64,000 bases of DNA from positions 46,268-110,267 of the forward strand of contig VWPU01013446.1 in assembly GCA_013398955.1 (NCBI GenBank), written 5' to 3'. Position numbers and translations under genes: made by a program. Source of the DNA: Callaeas wilsoni (lineage: Eukaryota > Chordata > Aves > Passeriformes > Callaeidae). The notes below the pieces were generated by a model. That model was not told the DNA's origin, did not search any database, and saw nothing but the letters and a program-made list of their open reading frames with translations. This document shows positions 22,213 through 35,150 of the stretch, piece after piece (position 1 is the first letter of the stretch; each line of letters starts with the position of its first letter).

Positions 22213-24743
22213 ATCTTTAATCTGGACTTGATAAATCCACATTTTCGAGTAGGCACATTCCTAATATTATCAGGGAAGGAAGGAGAAAATAGGATAAGAA
22301 AGAGAAATGACCCAGCAGAGCTCAGGAAAACAGGTGGAGAGGGGCCAAATCCATTTTCATGGGAATGTCGGGCAAAGAGCCAGGGATAGAAGGGATGGAA
22401 GGGCAGCCTGGGAAAGTGAAGAGACGATCCGTGGTACAGGGACAACATTCCACTGGGATATGGGGACATCAGCTTCCTGCCAGCCCAGGGAATGTGGGCA
22501 AAGGGCTTTAGAAGCTGCTGATTTGGAACAGGGAAGGGCAGGGAGAAGAGAGGAATCATATGAGGCTTAAGTGATATTGGAGATTTCTGGGATTAAAAAA
22601 TAACGCTCAGAGTTCTTGCATTCCAAAAAAAAACAAAGACAAAAACAAAAAAGCCAGGGATTGGTGATTGGTGAAATCAGGTTTGGGTACACAGCTATAA
22701 ATTGCCCCAAAAATCAATTAAAATGGTCAAATAATTCAAGGCAGTTTCTTTTCCCTTTCATCATCATGTCAAAATCATCAATCCCATGCACAATCCCTTT
22801 GGGATGGTTTTCACCATTAATTTTTCAACCCAAAGAAACTGAGGGAAACAACAAACCTGGAACCGGGGAATCTGATTTGATGGCCGCAACCTCAGATCCA
22901 CCAAACTCCGTTTTAGTCGCTGAGGAAACTTTGGATTTGCTGAAAAAGCCCTTTGACTTCGGGCTTCATCATCTGTTTGTTATTTGAGGAATGGGTTCTC
23001 AGCAGGAGGAAAAGTGCAAGTGTTTTCCCTCTGGGATTGATGCCTTTCCCTTCCAGTGAGCAGACTTTTTTTTTTTAAAGGCCAGGGAAAAATAAACAGA
23101 AGGGAAACCCGACACCACATCCCTAATCCAGAGACAGTGGCACTGAAAGAAAATAAACCCAGCTCCCTGCCCACTAAGGATGGGATAAGAGACCTTGGCC
23201 TTCAGCTTCACTCAGGGAAAGTCCGTCTGGAAAATGGGAGCGAGGGATGGAATTTTGTAATGGAATTTTTTAATGATAAAAGTAATGAAAGAGTGGAGTG
23301 GATGTGGGTATTTATTGACTTGCTGGTGTTAAGTTAGCTGTTCCCTTCTCGGGAGACAAAGGGAATGTCGAGATTGCCCCTGATCCCCGTTTTTTGGGAT
23401 ATTTTAATTTGCATTTTATCCCAGGAGAAGATCAGGAGAGCAAATTCTGCCTCAAGCCCAGCCCTTTGCTGGAGGTCACACTTCCAAAAGCAGCTCTAAA
23501 AGAGATGTCACCAACAAAAGGCCTTTGCCACTGGAATTCCTGGGAGACTTTCAGAGCTTGGAGGGCTTTCCAAAGGGATTTGGAAGTGATCCGGAAAGAA
23601 ATTGCCGCTTAATTTAGGAGGATGACATCATTAATGACAGAATGTGTCACAAAAAGCAGGAGGAGGATGTTGCAAAACCTTCTGGCCTTAAACTGAGTCG
23701 GTATGTTGGAAATTATATAATTTTCTAATTAATTTTAAATTATTTTAAAATAATCATTACCAGGATATTAATTAGAAGCAATGTGTTAGTCTTAAATCAC
23801 TTTTAGCCACGTAGCTGAGTATTTTTGCACAGATTTTATCAGGAAAATCACTGAAAATTCAAGTTTTTCTAAACAAACCCCGAGGTGCTTCAATCAGCAA
23901 GGCCTGGGAGAGGGAAAAGGACTGTTGGAAATGGATACAAGGAGTGCAGGATTTATGGAGCATAAGGATATTTTGTAGAAAGCAGAAGATAAAGGAGAAG
24001 GTAAAAAAACTCGATATATTTGTGTCCAGAGGAAAAAGATACAGCAAAGATTAAAAAGATGGACTAATTAGCACGAACAGCAAGAAATCAATAACGAATA
24101 AAGGACAGGATACCAATCGATTAATTAAAGAGACTTATGTAATTTAGAGCCAATGAGTATTAACTTCTTGCTTTGCTAAAAATGCAGGAATAGTTGGAGA
24201 ACTTCTGTGTCAGTGTCCGTGCAGAGGCTGGAATTCCGTTGGCCGCAGGAATGGGATTTCAGAGCTGATGGAAAGGAACTTTGTGCTCGGGGCAGGACAG
24301 GGACAGAACAGCTCTAGCTCAGGACAAACACGAACACCTCGGGTGGCACCATCTCCTCCGAAACCGGAGAGACCCATGGAGCAGCAGGAGAGGAGGAGAA
24401 AAAGAAAGGAAAACTGGGAAGGACAGTCTCCGAAAGGATGATCTGGGGTGTAAAATGAGGCAGAACAAAATCAGAACCGGGCCTGACGTGAGTGAGAAAA
24501 AAGCAGGAAGAGTGGGAGCGGGAGCAGACGCAGCCCGGTGAGGATGGGAAGGGGTCTGGGGACAGGGAATGTGTGGCTGGGAGGGCACGCAGAGTGATGT
24601 GAGCGTGGGTCACGCCTCCAGCAGGGTTCCCTGAGCCTTTCCAACCTCGGAATGCACACGGGATCCTCCAAATGTGCTCAGCGCAGGACTGAGCCAGGCT
24701 CGTGGTTTTTGACAGACACCAACGGCCCAAATCCTCAAAATGA
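22213..24743. other. Unique non-coding sequence
   Basis: There is no CR1 signature and no convincing gene. An A-rich run lies at 22625-22651 and an AT-rich stretch at 23705-24180. Confidence 0.45.
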
Positions 24744-24960
24744 CCATGGAATCAGAGGATGATTTGGGTTCGGAGGGACTTTTGAGGTCACCCAGCCCCA
24801 CTCCCCTGTAGAGAGCAGGGACATCTTCAGTCTATCAGGCAGCTCAGTCCAGTTCATCCCTCGAGTATTTCCAGGGATGGCGCATCCAGCCCTGGAGGGC
24901 AGTAAGGCCACTCTGAGGTCACTTCCAAAACGTGCTTCAGCCTCTCCTGGGATAAGGAGA
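24744..24960 (-). mobile_element. CR1 LINE fragment (diverged)
   Basis: 'catggaatcagaggatgatt' and 'tgggttcggagggacttttg' correspond to the CR1 tail in reverse complement. Further on, 'gagtatttccagggatggcg' and 'agcctctcctgggata' match internal CR1 positions. Confidence 0.65.
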
Positions 24961-25134
24961 TCAGCCAGGTGTCCTGCTGTCCATCAGCTCCTGTTGATGG
25001 AGGTGATTTTGGTCAGATCTGAGCATCCTGAGGAATGAGTGAGACGAATCTGGGCTCAGGGGTTTTAAGACATTTTTCTGTATTTGTTTGCGGACACCAC
25101 AGGATGTGGAATTTCCTCCGGCCAGTTTGGGACC

Positions 25135-25530
25135 TCTGCCCCAGCTGTGCCATGTCCCAGCTCTGCCATCTCCCCGCTCCCTGTGTCCTCTCACCCTCCT
25201 TGTGCCGTCCCAGCTCCCTGTGTCCTCCCAGTTGTGCCATGTCCCAGCTCTGCCATCTCCCCGCTCCCTGTGTCCTCTCACCCTCCTTGTGCCGTCCCAG
25301 CTCCCTGTGTCCTCCCAGCTCCTTGTGTCCTCCCAGCTCCCTGTGTCCTCCCACCCTCCTTGTGTCGTCCCAGCTCCCTGTGTCCTCCCACCTGTGCCAT
25401 CTCCCAGCTGTGCCATCTCCCAGCTCCCTGTGTCCTCCCACCTGTGCCATCTCCCAGCTGTGCCATCTCCCAGCTGTGCCATCTCCCAGCTGTGCCATCT
25501 CCCAGCTCCCTGTGTCCTCCCAGCCTCCTC
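25135..25530. repeat. Compound CT-rich minisatellite
   Basis: Two related short motifs, CCAGCTGTGCCATCTC and CCAGCTCCCTGTGTCCTC (16-18 bp), alternate. On top of this an 87-bp higher-order unit is duplicated (starts at 25147 and 25234). The array stays open in several frames on both strands (up to 239 codons), giving low-complexity predicted peptides that should not be taken as proteins. Confidence 0.92.
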
Positions 25531-28500
25531 CCTGCCAGGGCAGCGTGAGGAGATCCAAAGTTCTTGTCTTGGTGCCAGCACTGCAACCACCAAACCACCA
25601 CCGTGTCATCCACTTTATTCTCATCCTAAATCCAAAGCGCGGCACCAGAACAATTTCCAGGAAGGAAATGAACTCTCCTGGCCAAAGCCAGTGTGCAAAG
25701 AGACAAATTTTTACCTTCAGATGGGATCTGCTTCATGCCTTGGCCATGCTTTGAGATGCTTCAGCATCTCCTGGCCAGAACGTGGCCGTTGCTAAAACAG
25801 GCACAACGCTGGCTTAAATAAAGCCTGGTTTATCTCGGGCTCTGGCTGCCAGCCAGGGAATTTTGTGTCTTTCCAAAAAGTCTGGATAGTTCTACACCTT
25901 TTCTTTTTTCCCCCCCCCATTCCCACAAAACCACCCTGGGAGACTCCCATGGGATTTTGGTAACTCTGGAGCTTGCCGTGTCTCGTGTCTCTTTGAAACC
26001 GGATTTGGCAAAGAGAGAGGCGGAGAACTCCTCGAGGTCATCTAGATGTGGCTTTTCTCCTCGTGTTTCAGAGAGTGCAAGAGCAGGAAAGGATTTCATC
26101 TGGCTCTGAAAATCTTGTCTTTATTCAGTTATAAAATTTTGGGACCCTGGGAAGTTGATTTTCTGCCATTTTCGCTTAAATATTTTTGTTGGGGTCTGTA
26201 AAGAGATTTCTGTGGGCAAATGATTCCACCTCACCAGAAATATTTCCATATTTAATAGACAAAGACTTGAACTTCCACGGGGCAGCAAGAAATCAAATGG
26301 GACTGTCCAAAAAATGGACATTTAAATTAAATGGATAACATAAAAGAAGGGATTAAGAAAGAGGAGAACCTCAGGTGATTCCAGCATGGAAGAATTTGAT
26401 TCATCAAGACCATCAACATGAATAAAGTGAAGTGGAAAAAATGCTGTGAGGATTTTCCACACCTTATTCACCTCTATGGACTGATAAAGTAACAGGAAGA
26501 AAGGCTGGAAGGGATTTCTGGAGATCATCTGATCCATATTTTTGACCTGGCATTTTAAGAGGGAATTGAACATTTGGCCCAACTGACTAGGCAGAGCCAG
26601 CACGAGAAATTAAATTTTAATGTTACATGGAGTGTGAAAACTCAAAGTCACCACACCCAGGTTGCCACAAATCTTGATGCAGCATCCCAGAAATTATGGC
26701 TCCGACTTCCATTATTTTAGCGATATTTTCAGGATCATTTTATTTTCCTTCTGATTTGGAGCCTTTCACAAAAAAATATTTTCAAGCCTTTAGGCAACAA
26801 ATTAATCTTATAATATGTCTTTAAAAAAAGTCATGATCCTAGGAAAGGAATTTAATGAGAAAATATCAATTATCCTTTGTATTTTCCCAAGTTTAGGTGA
26901 GTTAAAAGGATATCAAGGGAGGAAAATGCAGTATAAGCCCCTCCTAGATAGGCACAGAAAAAGGAATCGTGTTTGAAGCAGAACGAGGCGTGGGGAGATG
27001 AAAAATGACAGAAGGAAAACGAGGGCTGATGATTAGGAGATATTTCCTGAAAACCGCAAGCACCAGATGACGGCGGCTTTCCCAAGGGAAAGGGTGGGAA
27101 ATCTCTTCCTTTTGGCTTTTCGTGCTGGATAAAGCCCTGAGGGACAGTTCCAGAGAGCCCGCTCTCATCGGTGCCAGCTCAGGTTATCACTTCTGGCCTG
27201 GGAATTCTTGGCCCGGGCGACGTTTTGTGTTGGATTTTGTATTTCGGCAATGATTTTCCCAGCTTGCATAAGAGCATTTCAGCAGCTCCTGCCACCTAAT
27301 CCTCCAAAGACGTTTTCCCAAATGTTTGGCTATTAAAATCCACCCAGTAAAACCCTTGCTGGAAGAAATAAAGATTCCAGTCCAGGAGATCCTTTGCTGG
27401 GGCAGTGCTTTGACACTTTAACCTGCTTTAATGCCAATGATAATGGCAGTAATAATCACTTTACAGTTTAATTTTTCAATTATTTTATATCCCCGAGAGA
27501 AACTGAATGTTATTAAGATACCAAACCTCACACAAAGGCCTCTTCCAGACGGCATTTTGCATTTTATTCATATTTTCTCTTTCCAAACCTCTGCTTCCCT
27601 TTCCCTGGGAAATGCCATGCTTTTCTAAAGGTCAGCTGGAGAAAATAAAAGGCTTTTTATTAAATGCAAACCGTGTGGATTTTCACTTTTGCTGCACAAG
27701 AATTTGCCTGTCATTATGAAGTGGAATTAAATCTTTTATAAGGTAAAAGGAGTTAATATTTTTCGGATGGCGAACGACAAATATGTCCTGAACCAGATTC
27801 GTGGGCTCTTAAAAAGCTCTGCTGATTTTAACTCCAGTTCCTGGCCTTCATTTCTTTTCTGACTTGTTTTTCTTCATTATTTTGGGAATACAGCGGGAAT
27901 CCCATCCAGGTGGTGACCACACCGTCTTTGATGTCACAAATTTCCATAACTGGAAATATTCCCTGTGTCCAACACTTTAGAGAGGGAGTTATCTCTTCTC
28001 CGAGATGTTCCTAAATTCAGAGTCCTGCTTTTTATAATATTTTATATTTCCTTCAGTATTTAATGAAGAAAGAGGCAGCTTTAGGAGAGCTTCGCTCATG
28101 TTTAAGCCCATGATTCTCGACATACATTTTTGAGGCAGTTTGGCCAAATTTTGGCCAAAAATTCATCACAAAACAGGAGCAAGCAGCCCATGGAATAAAG
28201 CCTGGAATTAAAACCTCCCTCGTTTGAGGGAAACCTGGAAAACTCTGCTCAGGATTTATTCTTCCCAGCCATCTGCTCCTCCATCCCAAATGTCAGTGTG
28301 CTCTGACCTCCCAGGCTAACCCCAGAGACCCTGCCATGGTTTCAGTCTCTGCTGAGCCTCTATTTTGGTGGATTTTGGTGGATTTTGGTGGTTAGGACAC
28401 TGCAGGCTGGGGGAACTAAGAGTATTTTGGAATCCAGACCCTAATTCCCAATGGGAAGGTTAATCCAGCACCTCCAGAGAGGAGAGACTTCAGCTGCAAA

Positions 28501-28704
28501 AACAGGCGTTGGTTTGTGCTTAGTGCATCTATTCAGGACAGGAGCTGGTTCTGCTCTCCTTAATTCCATGTGGAGGCTTCTCCTCCTCAGGAAAAGGAAA
28601 TTTGGATTTATGTTGCTCTTGAAGTGAAATTCTCTCCGTTTGAATATTTTTTCTCTGAATGAGGCCTTAAGAAAATTCATTCCTGGCTGCCAGGGACAGC
28701 AAAG
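25531..28704. other. Unique sequence with one short CR1-like remnant
   Basis: Nothing gene-like. 26498-26545 (AAAGGCTGGAAGGGATTTCT, 'ggagatcatctgatcc') looks like a decayed minus-strand CR1 tail. A 10-bp tandem repeat (TTTTGGTGGA, about three copies) lies at 28363-28391. 27400-27760 is AT-rich. Confidence 0.4.
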
Positions 28705-28752
28705 AGAACCATAGAATAATTTGAATTATAAGAGACCTTAATGATCACCTAA
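28705..28752 (-). mobile_element. CR1 LINE tail remnant
   Basis: 'gagaaccatagaataatttg' followed by 'aattataagagaccttaatg' and 'atcacc' is a decayed CR1 3' end in reverse complement. Confidence 0.5.
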
Positions 28753-30762
28753 ATATTGTTAAACCTTGGAACGGGCAAAAAAGTGATTTATTATCTCCTC
28801 ATCTCTTCCTCTGAAGAAATCTTGTCTTACCTCTCATTCAGCATCTCTATCTGTGCAGTTAATTAGCCCTGCCTCATAATTAGCCCTCTAACCTCAGCCA
28901 TCAGAAAGTTCCAGTTGAAACTGATCAGCTAGACAATGGACAATGGAGGAAAAAAAGAAAAATCATGATTTTCGGTTTCCTGGCATCCAAAGATAGGTGG
29001 GATGCATCCAGAGGAAGTGTCTGGATGCCCAGAGGGGCCTTGCCGGGGGTTAAACTGGACACCTCCTGCTCAGAGGCAGCAAAAACGTTCTGAGTGGAGT
29101 AGAATTCTATCGGCCATTGAACCCCACCCAAGATTCCTCCCAGTTTTTCAAGCTCCTATTAAATTTTATCCTGTCCTAAAATGTCCTCCCAGCTCCTGCC
29201 GACGTGGGGCTGATTTCAGAGGCTTTGAGGGCTGAATTTCGTTCTTTAGGGTTATCAGCACATCCAGCCTGCTGGAGAGAGGGCTTCATTCCCAAGCTGC
29301 CCAATTCTATGGATGTACAGAAGCAAAAAAACTCCTGTTCCCAGAGAGTTTTGCTTTATTTCAAGCTCTATTAAGACTCTGTTATTAGATTTTAATTGTC
29401 TTGAGTAATTAACGATCCCGACTCGGTCTCTCCTGGATATTTTTGTTGATGGTTCTGCTTTCCAGAGGGTTCACAAAACTCTGTGGTGTGTAAACGGGGT
29501 TTATCCCACCAGGGATGGAAGGATTTTGCCATAATCCATCGTTCCCACCCCATTTTCTCTGCACTCCCCTGCAGCTCTGGCCAACCTTGGAGTTTTCATG
29601 AATTCCCATTTGTAGCATCAGTTTGATCCATCCGCTGGTTTGTCTCCATCCCTCCTAAAACTGAAGAAATGTTTGATTTATAAACTTTACAAGGAAAATT
29701 TTAGGATATTCCACATGGTGGGGAATTAAAATTACGGTGTCTTTAGGATGTTTCAAGGATGAGGCAAAATGGGATCTGGATATTTTGGTGATAAAAGAGA
29801 TTGGAATTCCCTCAAAATGGAGGGCAGGGAAGTACAAAGGTGGCAATTATTTAGGAGTATTTATTTTGGGAATTAAGTTTAATAACCCAGAACCTCCCCA
29901 CTGCAGCTAAAGAAAAGTTCATGTTCACAGGTATGGAAAATAGAGATTTTCCCTGCTGTAATGCCAGAAACAGGGAGACTTTTGACTCCTCAAAAGCCAA
30001 CTTATTCCCTATGGATTTGTGGTTTGGGGATCCTTTTGGCACCTCAGAACATGGGCAGAAAATTGCTCTTACAAAGCACTGAGGTCGTTTCACACTAAAA
30101 GCTTGATCTGCGGTGGTTTTGCTGTCCTGCGAATTATCTTCTTTCCATTGGAGGCATCCAAATCCAACCTTAACCAGCCACAAAAAACTGAGTCTGAAAA
30201 TTAATAGGACTGGGAGCCCCTGTGGGACCTCCCCCTCTTACCTAAATATCATTATCTTTTATTTATGGCCCCTCAGAACCTGCAAGGCCTGAGGGATATT
30301 TTGGCCATGTTTATCCTACACGCTCCGTGTGTTGTTTTTTAAATCCTGTCATGTCCCATATAATTGCAAGCTGTCTCCTGAGAATCCAGGCTCTGTTTTC
30401 ATACAATTTCCCATTATTTTTGCTCAGGGTATGCATCGATACCTTTTTATTTCTCCTTTCCAAACGAACAGCATAAACAAAATAAACCCTGCCCTGCGCA
30501 GCACTTTGTTGGCATCTTCTCCCAAAGTCACACTAGGAATAAATTTATTTTTCAGGCCAGGGTAAAGCAAAAAGTTTTTCTGTAGAGAAAGGAGTCAGCA
30601 CTTTATATTTTACGCTTCATGAACGTTTTCCTGCTGGAATTTGGGATAGCTCTGCTCAGAGACTTGCTTCTTTTAAAGGCTAGGATTCAGTTTTTCACTT
30701 CAGGCAGAAGTGTCTGGCTCAGGACGTTTTTCTTGTGTCACTGCAAAGGTCTCCTCTCGGAT
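28753..30762. other. Unique non-coding sequence
   Basis: I see no repeat signature or gene. Composition is moderately AT-rich. Confidence 0.45.
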
Positions 30763-30975
30763 TCGGGTTGGATATTAAGGAAAAAAATTTCTTCCCCGAA
30801 AGCATTGAAACAGAGATCCCCGGGAAGTGGTGGAATCATCATCCCTGGAAGTGTCCAAAAATGAAGTGGATGTGACACTTCACACCACGGGATCGTGGGC
30901 ATGGTGGGATTTGGTCAAATGTTGGTGACTTTGTGCATTTTTCCAGCCTTAATTATCCTGTGATTCAATGATTCC
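30763..30975 (+). mobile_element. CR1 LINE 3'-end fragment (diverged)
   Basis: Sense-strand CR1 landmarks: 'gggttggatattaagg', 'aaatttcttccccgaaag', 'gggaagtggtggaatcatca', 'tccctggaagtgtccaaa', and a terminal 'cctgtgattcaatgattcc'. It belongs to the same group as 50930-51344 and 58010-58339 but is more decayed. Confidence 0.75.
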
Positions 30976-33900
30976 ACTTCCTGTGTCATATTTCCATCGT
31001 CCGAAACATCCCCCAGGTATCTTCCCTCAAATCCCATCACATTTTCAGTGAAATCTCCCAGATCAGGCCCGGGGATTGATCCCACCCTGCTGCAGCCAGC
31101 CGCGCTCGTTCAGCTGGGCGATTTGCCATCTCCACTGGTCAAACCACGTCAATGCCACCGATCACCAACAACAACTCGGAATTAATTGCCACTAATTCCT
31201 GCTCCTAAGGGAGCCCAGATATGTGCAGATATGGGCCTTGACGTCCTGATTTGCCGAGCAAATCCCGCTGCCGTGTTGGAGCTGCACTGCTCAGCTCCCA
31301 TGTCAGAATTTACAAGAGTGAGATGAATTTCACACCGACTGAATAAGTTGTAGTCAGATTTAATAAAAACCCACTTAATTATGTGTTTTATTTGGGGCGC
31401 TCTGGGGCTATTTCGGCTTCCAGTGGCTCCCTGCAGACATCTGGGCCAGCCCCTCATCTGGTGTAAATGGATAATCCTGCACTGGTTGTAATTAGAGGCT
31501 GAATTGTTTAGGACAGCTGAAATTCAGGCTCTAAATAAAAATATTTCTGCCTCAGCTGAGGCGAGAGAATGAGAAAATTCTGTGCTTGGTTCTCTTTCCA
31601 AAATGTGGGGGTTTAAATTTCTGTTGTTTTGTACAGAAATCAGTCCCTGACCTTGGTATAAATCAAACATTGTCAGAAAGATTTAAGGATGATAGATTAG
31701 GAAAAATCTCCATTCTAAATTAGAAAAATTTCTTTTCTAAAATTCTGTTTTTCTCTCTTTTTGGCTGGATCATAAACTCAGTGGAACTTTTAAAGCTTGA
31801 AAAATCGATATGAAGATATGGGAAGGGAAAAAAAATGCCCCTTAATTTGTAAGGAAAAAAGTGCCCTGCTCCTGAAAGAAACAGTGTAAGAAATCTCTTT
31901 AGAATGATATTGATGTGGAAGCACAATTCCACCTGTCTTCCTGACTCTCCTCACTTTTGTTAGGGGCTGCATTCCTCAGAATTTTGGAGAAGGCTGGGAA
32001 TATTCTTCTGCTCACATGCACAGGTTGGATGCCTGTTCAAGGTTTCCCGGGAAAGCCAGAGCTGGAATTTGAACGAGTCCAGCCGCTCCTGGTCCAGCCC
32101 CTGAACCACCCCAGCAGTGCCGGCCGCAGCAGCTGTGGGAATTTGCCTGGACAAGAAGGGAGGGAGAAGGAAGCAGTGAGGGGGAGGGAAATGAGGGAAA
32201 ATACAGGTCCATGATGCTATTTTGTGTTTTAGCTGAGGGACAGACCCGTAGCTGGCAGAACAATCACGAAAAGGCAGCCAGGGCTGGGGCTGTCAGGAGC
32301 TGTGGTCACTCATGGAATCAGAGCCAGGACACAGCGCTGGCAAAGGGATTTATCGTTTCCTGAGCTTGCTGGGCTCGGTGCCATGAAGTGTCACTGGAAT
32401 CAGTGTGGCAGCTCCGTGTCACTCAGTGGCAGCTCCGTGTTTACGAGCGCAATTAGGATCCCCGGCGTGGAGAAAATTTGGGATTCAGAGGGGTTCAGAT
32501 GCTCTGGGTGGTTTGACAAGTCCCTCTCCTCAGCCTCGCGCTGCTGAGCCTAATCTTTCCTGAAGGACTGGCGTGAGATCCCTGTTTCCTGACGGGAGAT
32601 AATCCACTGGCGTCACTGGGATGGGAGGCAGCGTTCCCGGAACGAGGAGGCACAAGAGGTGTTGCCGTGGAATCAAAGACGAGCCCATCCCTTCCAGCAC
32701 CCCCTCTCCGGGCGGAACAGATGTGCTGCTCAGCAGGGCACGCAGAGCACAGCTCGGGGAAACACTTGGAGACAGGGCTGGGTTTTCCCTGCCTTTCAGA
32801 GGCCAGGACAAAATGATAATTAATGACTGTCCATAATTCATTGGGAAAGTGGATCCTGGGAGACAATGAGGGATTAATGTGTGGATGGCTGTTACAATAA
32901 AAAGACAATTAGAGATCCCAGGTAGAACAAATCTCACCTAATTTTTTAGCTGGATCTTAAAACTTCAGAGTACCTTAGACTCTCCTTTTTAATTACTTCA
33001 AAACTCAATAATTAATTTCATTCCAACGTGGGGAATCCAAAACAGCCTGGATTATTTTGCTTTTCTCAGGGGCATTTTCCCTCATACAACTTCCTTCCAC
33101 ACAACTAAAGATAGATAAGCTCCATCCCACCTCTTCTTGCCCTTGAATCCAACAAAATTTGGATTCAGACATCCCTTTGTGGGCGCAGTCCTTGTGTGTT
33201 AAAGTGGAGAAGGATTCTCCGGACAGCAGGGACAGGATCAGTGTGCAAGAGGTGACAAACCACCTCCTCTGCCTGTGCTGAAGGGGCAGACAAGGTGAAT
33301 TTTAGCTGATCCCACTTTCACCTCTTTCCAGCACAACTGGAATCCCCTTGGAAAGAGGGATTGGGTCCCGGCCTAGCCTAACTCTCCCCTGGCCAGTGGC
33401 ACCACCCAGCACCCCTGAAAGCCTCCTGCAGGTGCCCAGACCCTGCCACCCCTCCCTGGACAACATCTTGCCTCAAAATCCCTCAGCCACCGCTGAAACC
33501 TGAGTTTGGAGCGCTGGGAGGGGACTCTGGCTCCACGAGCAGTGACAGCATCATCAGTGCTGGGGCCTCCGAGGGAGCAGCGACTGCCTGTGCTGGAAGA
33601 GCAGCCCAGCCACCCTCAGAGTGCAATGACTTTTAGCCTGGGGACATTCTAGGTGTGTTCCAAGGGCCACTGATGTCAGCAGGAAAAGACCTTTTGATTT
33701 CCATGTGCCTTGGAGGAGACCCAGCAGGAGCAGTGAGCGAAGTCAGGGCTGCTCTTTCTCACACAGCTGAAGCCGAAGCCTCGAAATCCCTGGTATTTGC
33801 TGAGCAGGAGTGCGCGTGGGTCAGGAAGGCGGCTGAGCTTTCCTTTCCTCTCGAACTGTTTGTCTTGCTCGGCAGCCTAAAGCAATAGAGTAATTCCATG

Positions 33901-34948
33901 ACAAAATTCAGGCCCAGGGAAGCTGACAGAGCAAAAATCGTGACCGATAGGGAACTTTCAGGAGCTCCTCCAAGTTTAGGAATTCCATTTCTGTTGCCTG
34001 GCTTAATTCAAGCCCTGCCAGTGGTTTACTTGAAGTGCTCTGCTCGGGTTGGTGTGGGTTGGTTGTTGTCCTTATCAGCACCTTGAACCCTGCATTCATC
34101 CAGAGGAAACCAGAAGTGACCACATCTGGGCTTCGTTATTCTGGATTCCTGAGAGTGGGATAGCCAGGAAGGACGGTCCCAGGGATCCATTTGGTTTAGG
34201 GATGTTGCGTTTAGATCCGGTTGTGCTTTGCCCTTGAAGAAGGTGATTTAATGTCCTGCGATCTCATATTCCCAGAAAGCCTTTGGAGCACTATAATGGG
34301 ATATGGCTTCCCAATTTCCACCTCAGCCCAGGGCCGAACTCCTCAACAGACCCGTTAATCCCATTGGGGAGGTGATGGATTGGGACAAACATCCCTGTTC
34401 TTCCATCAGCCACCCAGGTTTTGGGATATTGTTTGAAGAACCACATCGGTAGAACTGAACTCAGAGATTCCTTCTCCTGCCAGGAGCCACCAGTGCTGCC
34501 TCAAGCAGTTTTCCCTTCTTTTAAGGCTGGACGAAGTGATTCCTGGAGAATGTTGTCCTTATCCACTGTCAGCTCTGCGTGGAGCCCTCTGGAATGTGGA
34601 CAGAAGCGCTCGTGGAACCAGAAGGGACAGATGAGGTCCCACTGGTGAGGGGCACCAACGCCCAGCTTCCGAAGGGTGTTTGGAGCCCCAGCGTGCTCGG
34701 TCCGGAAATACAAATCCCTGGATTGTCACCGCGGATCCCCGCAGGGTCCATTTGACACCGTGGTCCCGTTTTGAATCCCAGAGGGACGGGGAACGTTTAG
34801 CACAACGGGAAAAGGAGTTCCTCTGCCCCGCAGGACCCGGAGCAGGGTCAGTAAAAGGGTCTGAACGCTGCACTGCTCTCTGCTCCGAGTACGCTCAAGG
34901 GGACGCGACATCGCAGAGTCCTCGTCACACTGAGGGCAGGGAAGGCAA
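30976..34948. other. Mixed unique sequence
   Basis: No CR1 signature or recognisable gene. A 21-bp unit beginning GTGGCAGCTCCGTGT is tandemly duplicated at 32404-32440. 32500-32800 and 33250-33900 are GC-rich with short overlapping frames on both strands and no domain I recognise. Confidence 0.4.
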
Positions 34949-35150
34949 AATCAGAGAATCCCAAAGAGGTTTGGGTTGCGGGGACCTTAAAGATCATCCA
35001 GTTCCATCCCTGCCACGGGCAGGGAGACCTGCCACCATCCCAGGGTGCTCCAAACCCCAATGTCCAATCTGGCCTTGGATACTTCCAGGGATCCAGGGGC
35101 AGCCATGGCTTCTCTGGGAAAGCTCTTCCAGGGTGCCCATGGCTCTGCTG
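34949..35150 (-). mobile_element. CR1 LINE 3'-end fragment
   Basis: 'aatcagagaatcccaaagag' then 'gtttgggttgcggggacc', 'caccatcccagggtgctcc', 'ctggccttggatacttccag' and 'cagccatggcttctctggg'. Minus strand. Confidence 0.88.

Noticed and set aside
24961..25795. Open frames of 210-239 codons on both strands
   Set aside because: They read through the compound minisatellite at 25135-25530 and consist of low-complexity cycles.
33250..33900. Possible endogenous retrovirus or LTR in GC-rich sequence
   Set aside because: I saw no paired LTRs, primer-binding site, polypurine tract or viral protein motif.
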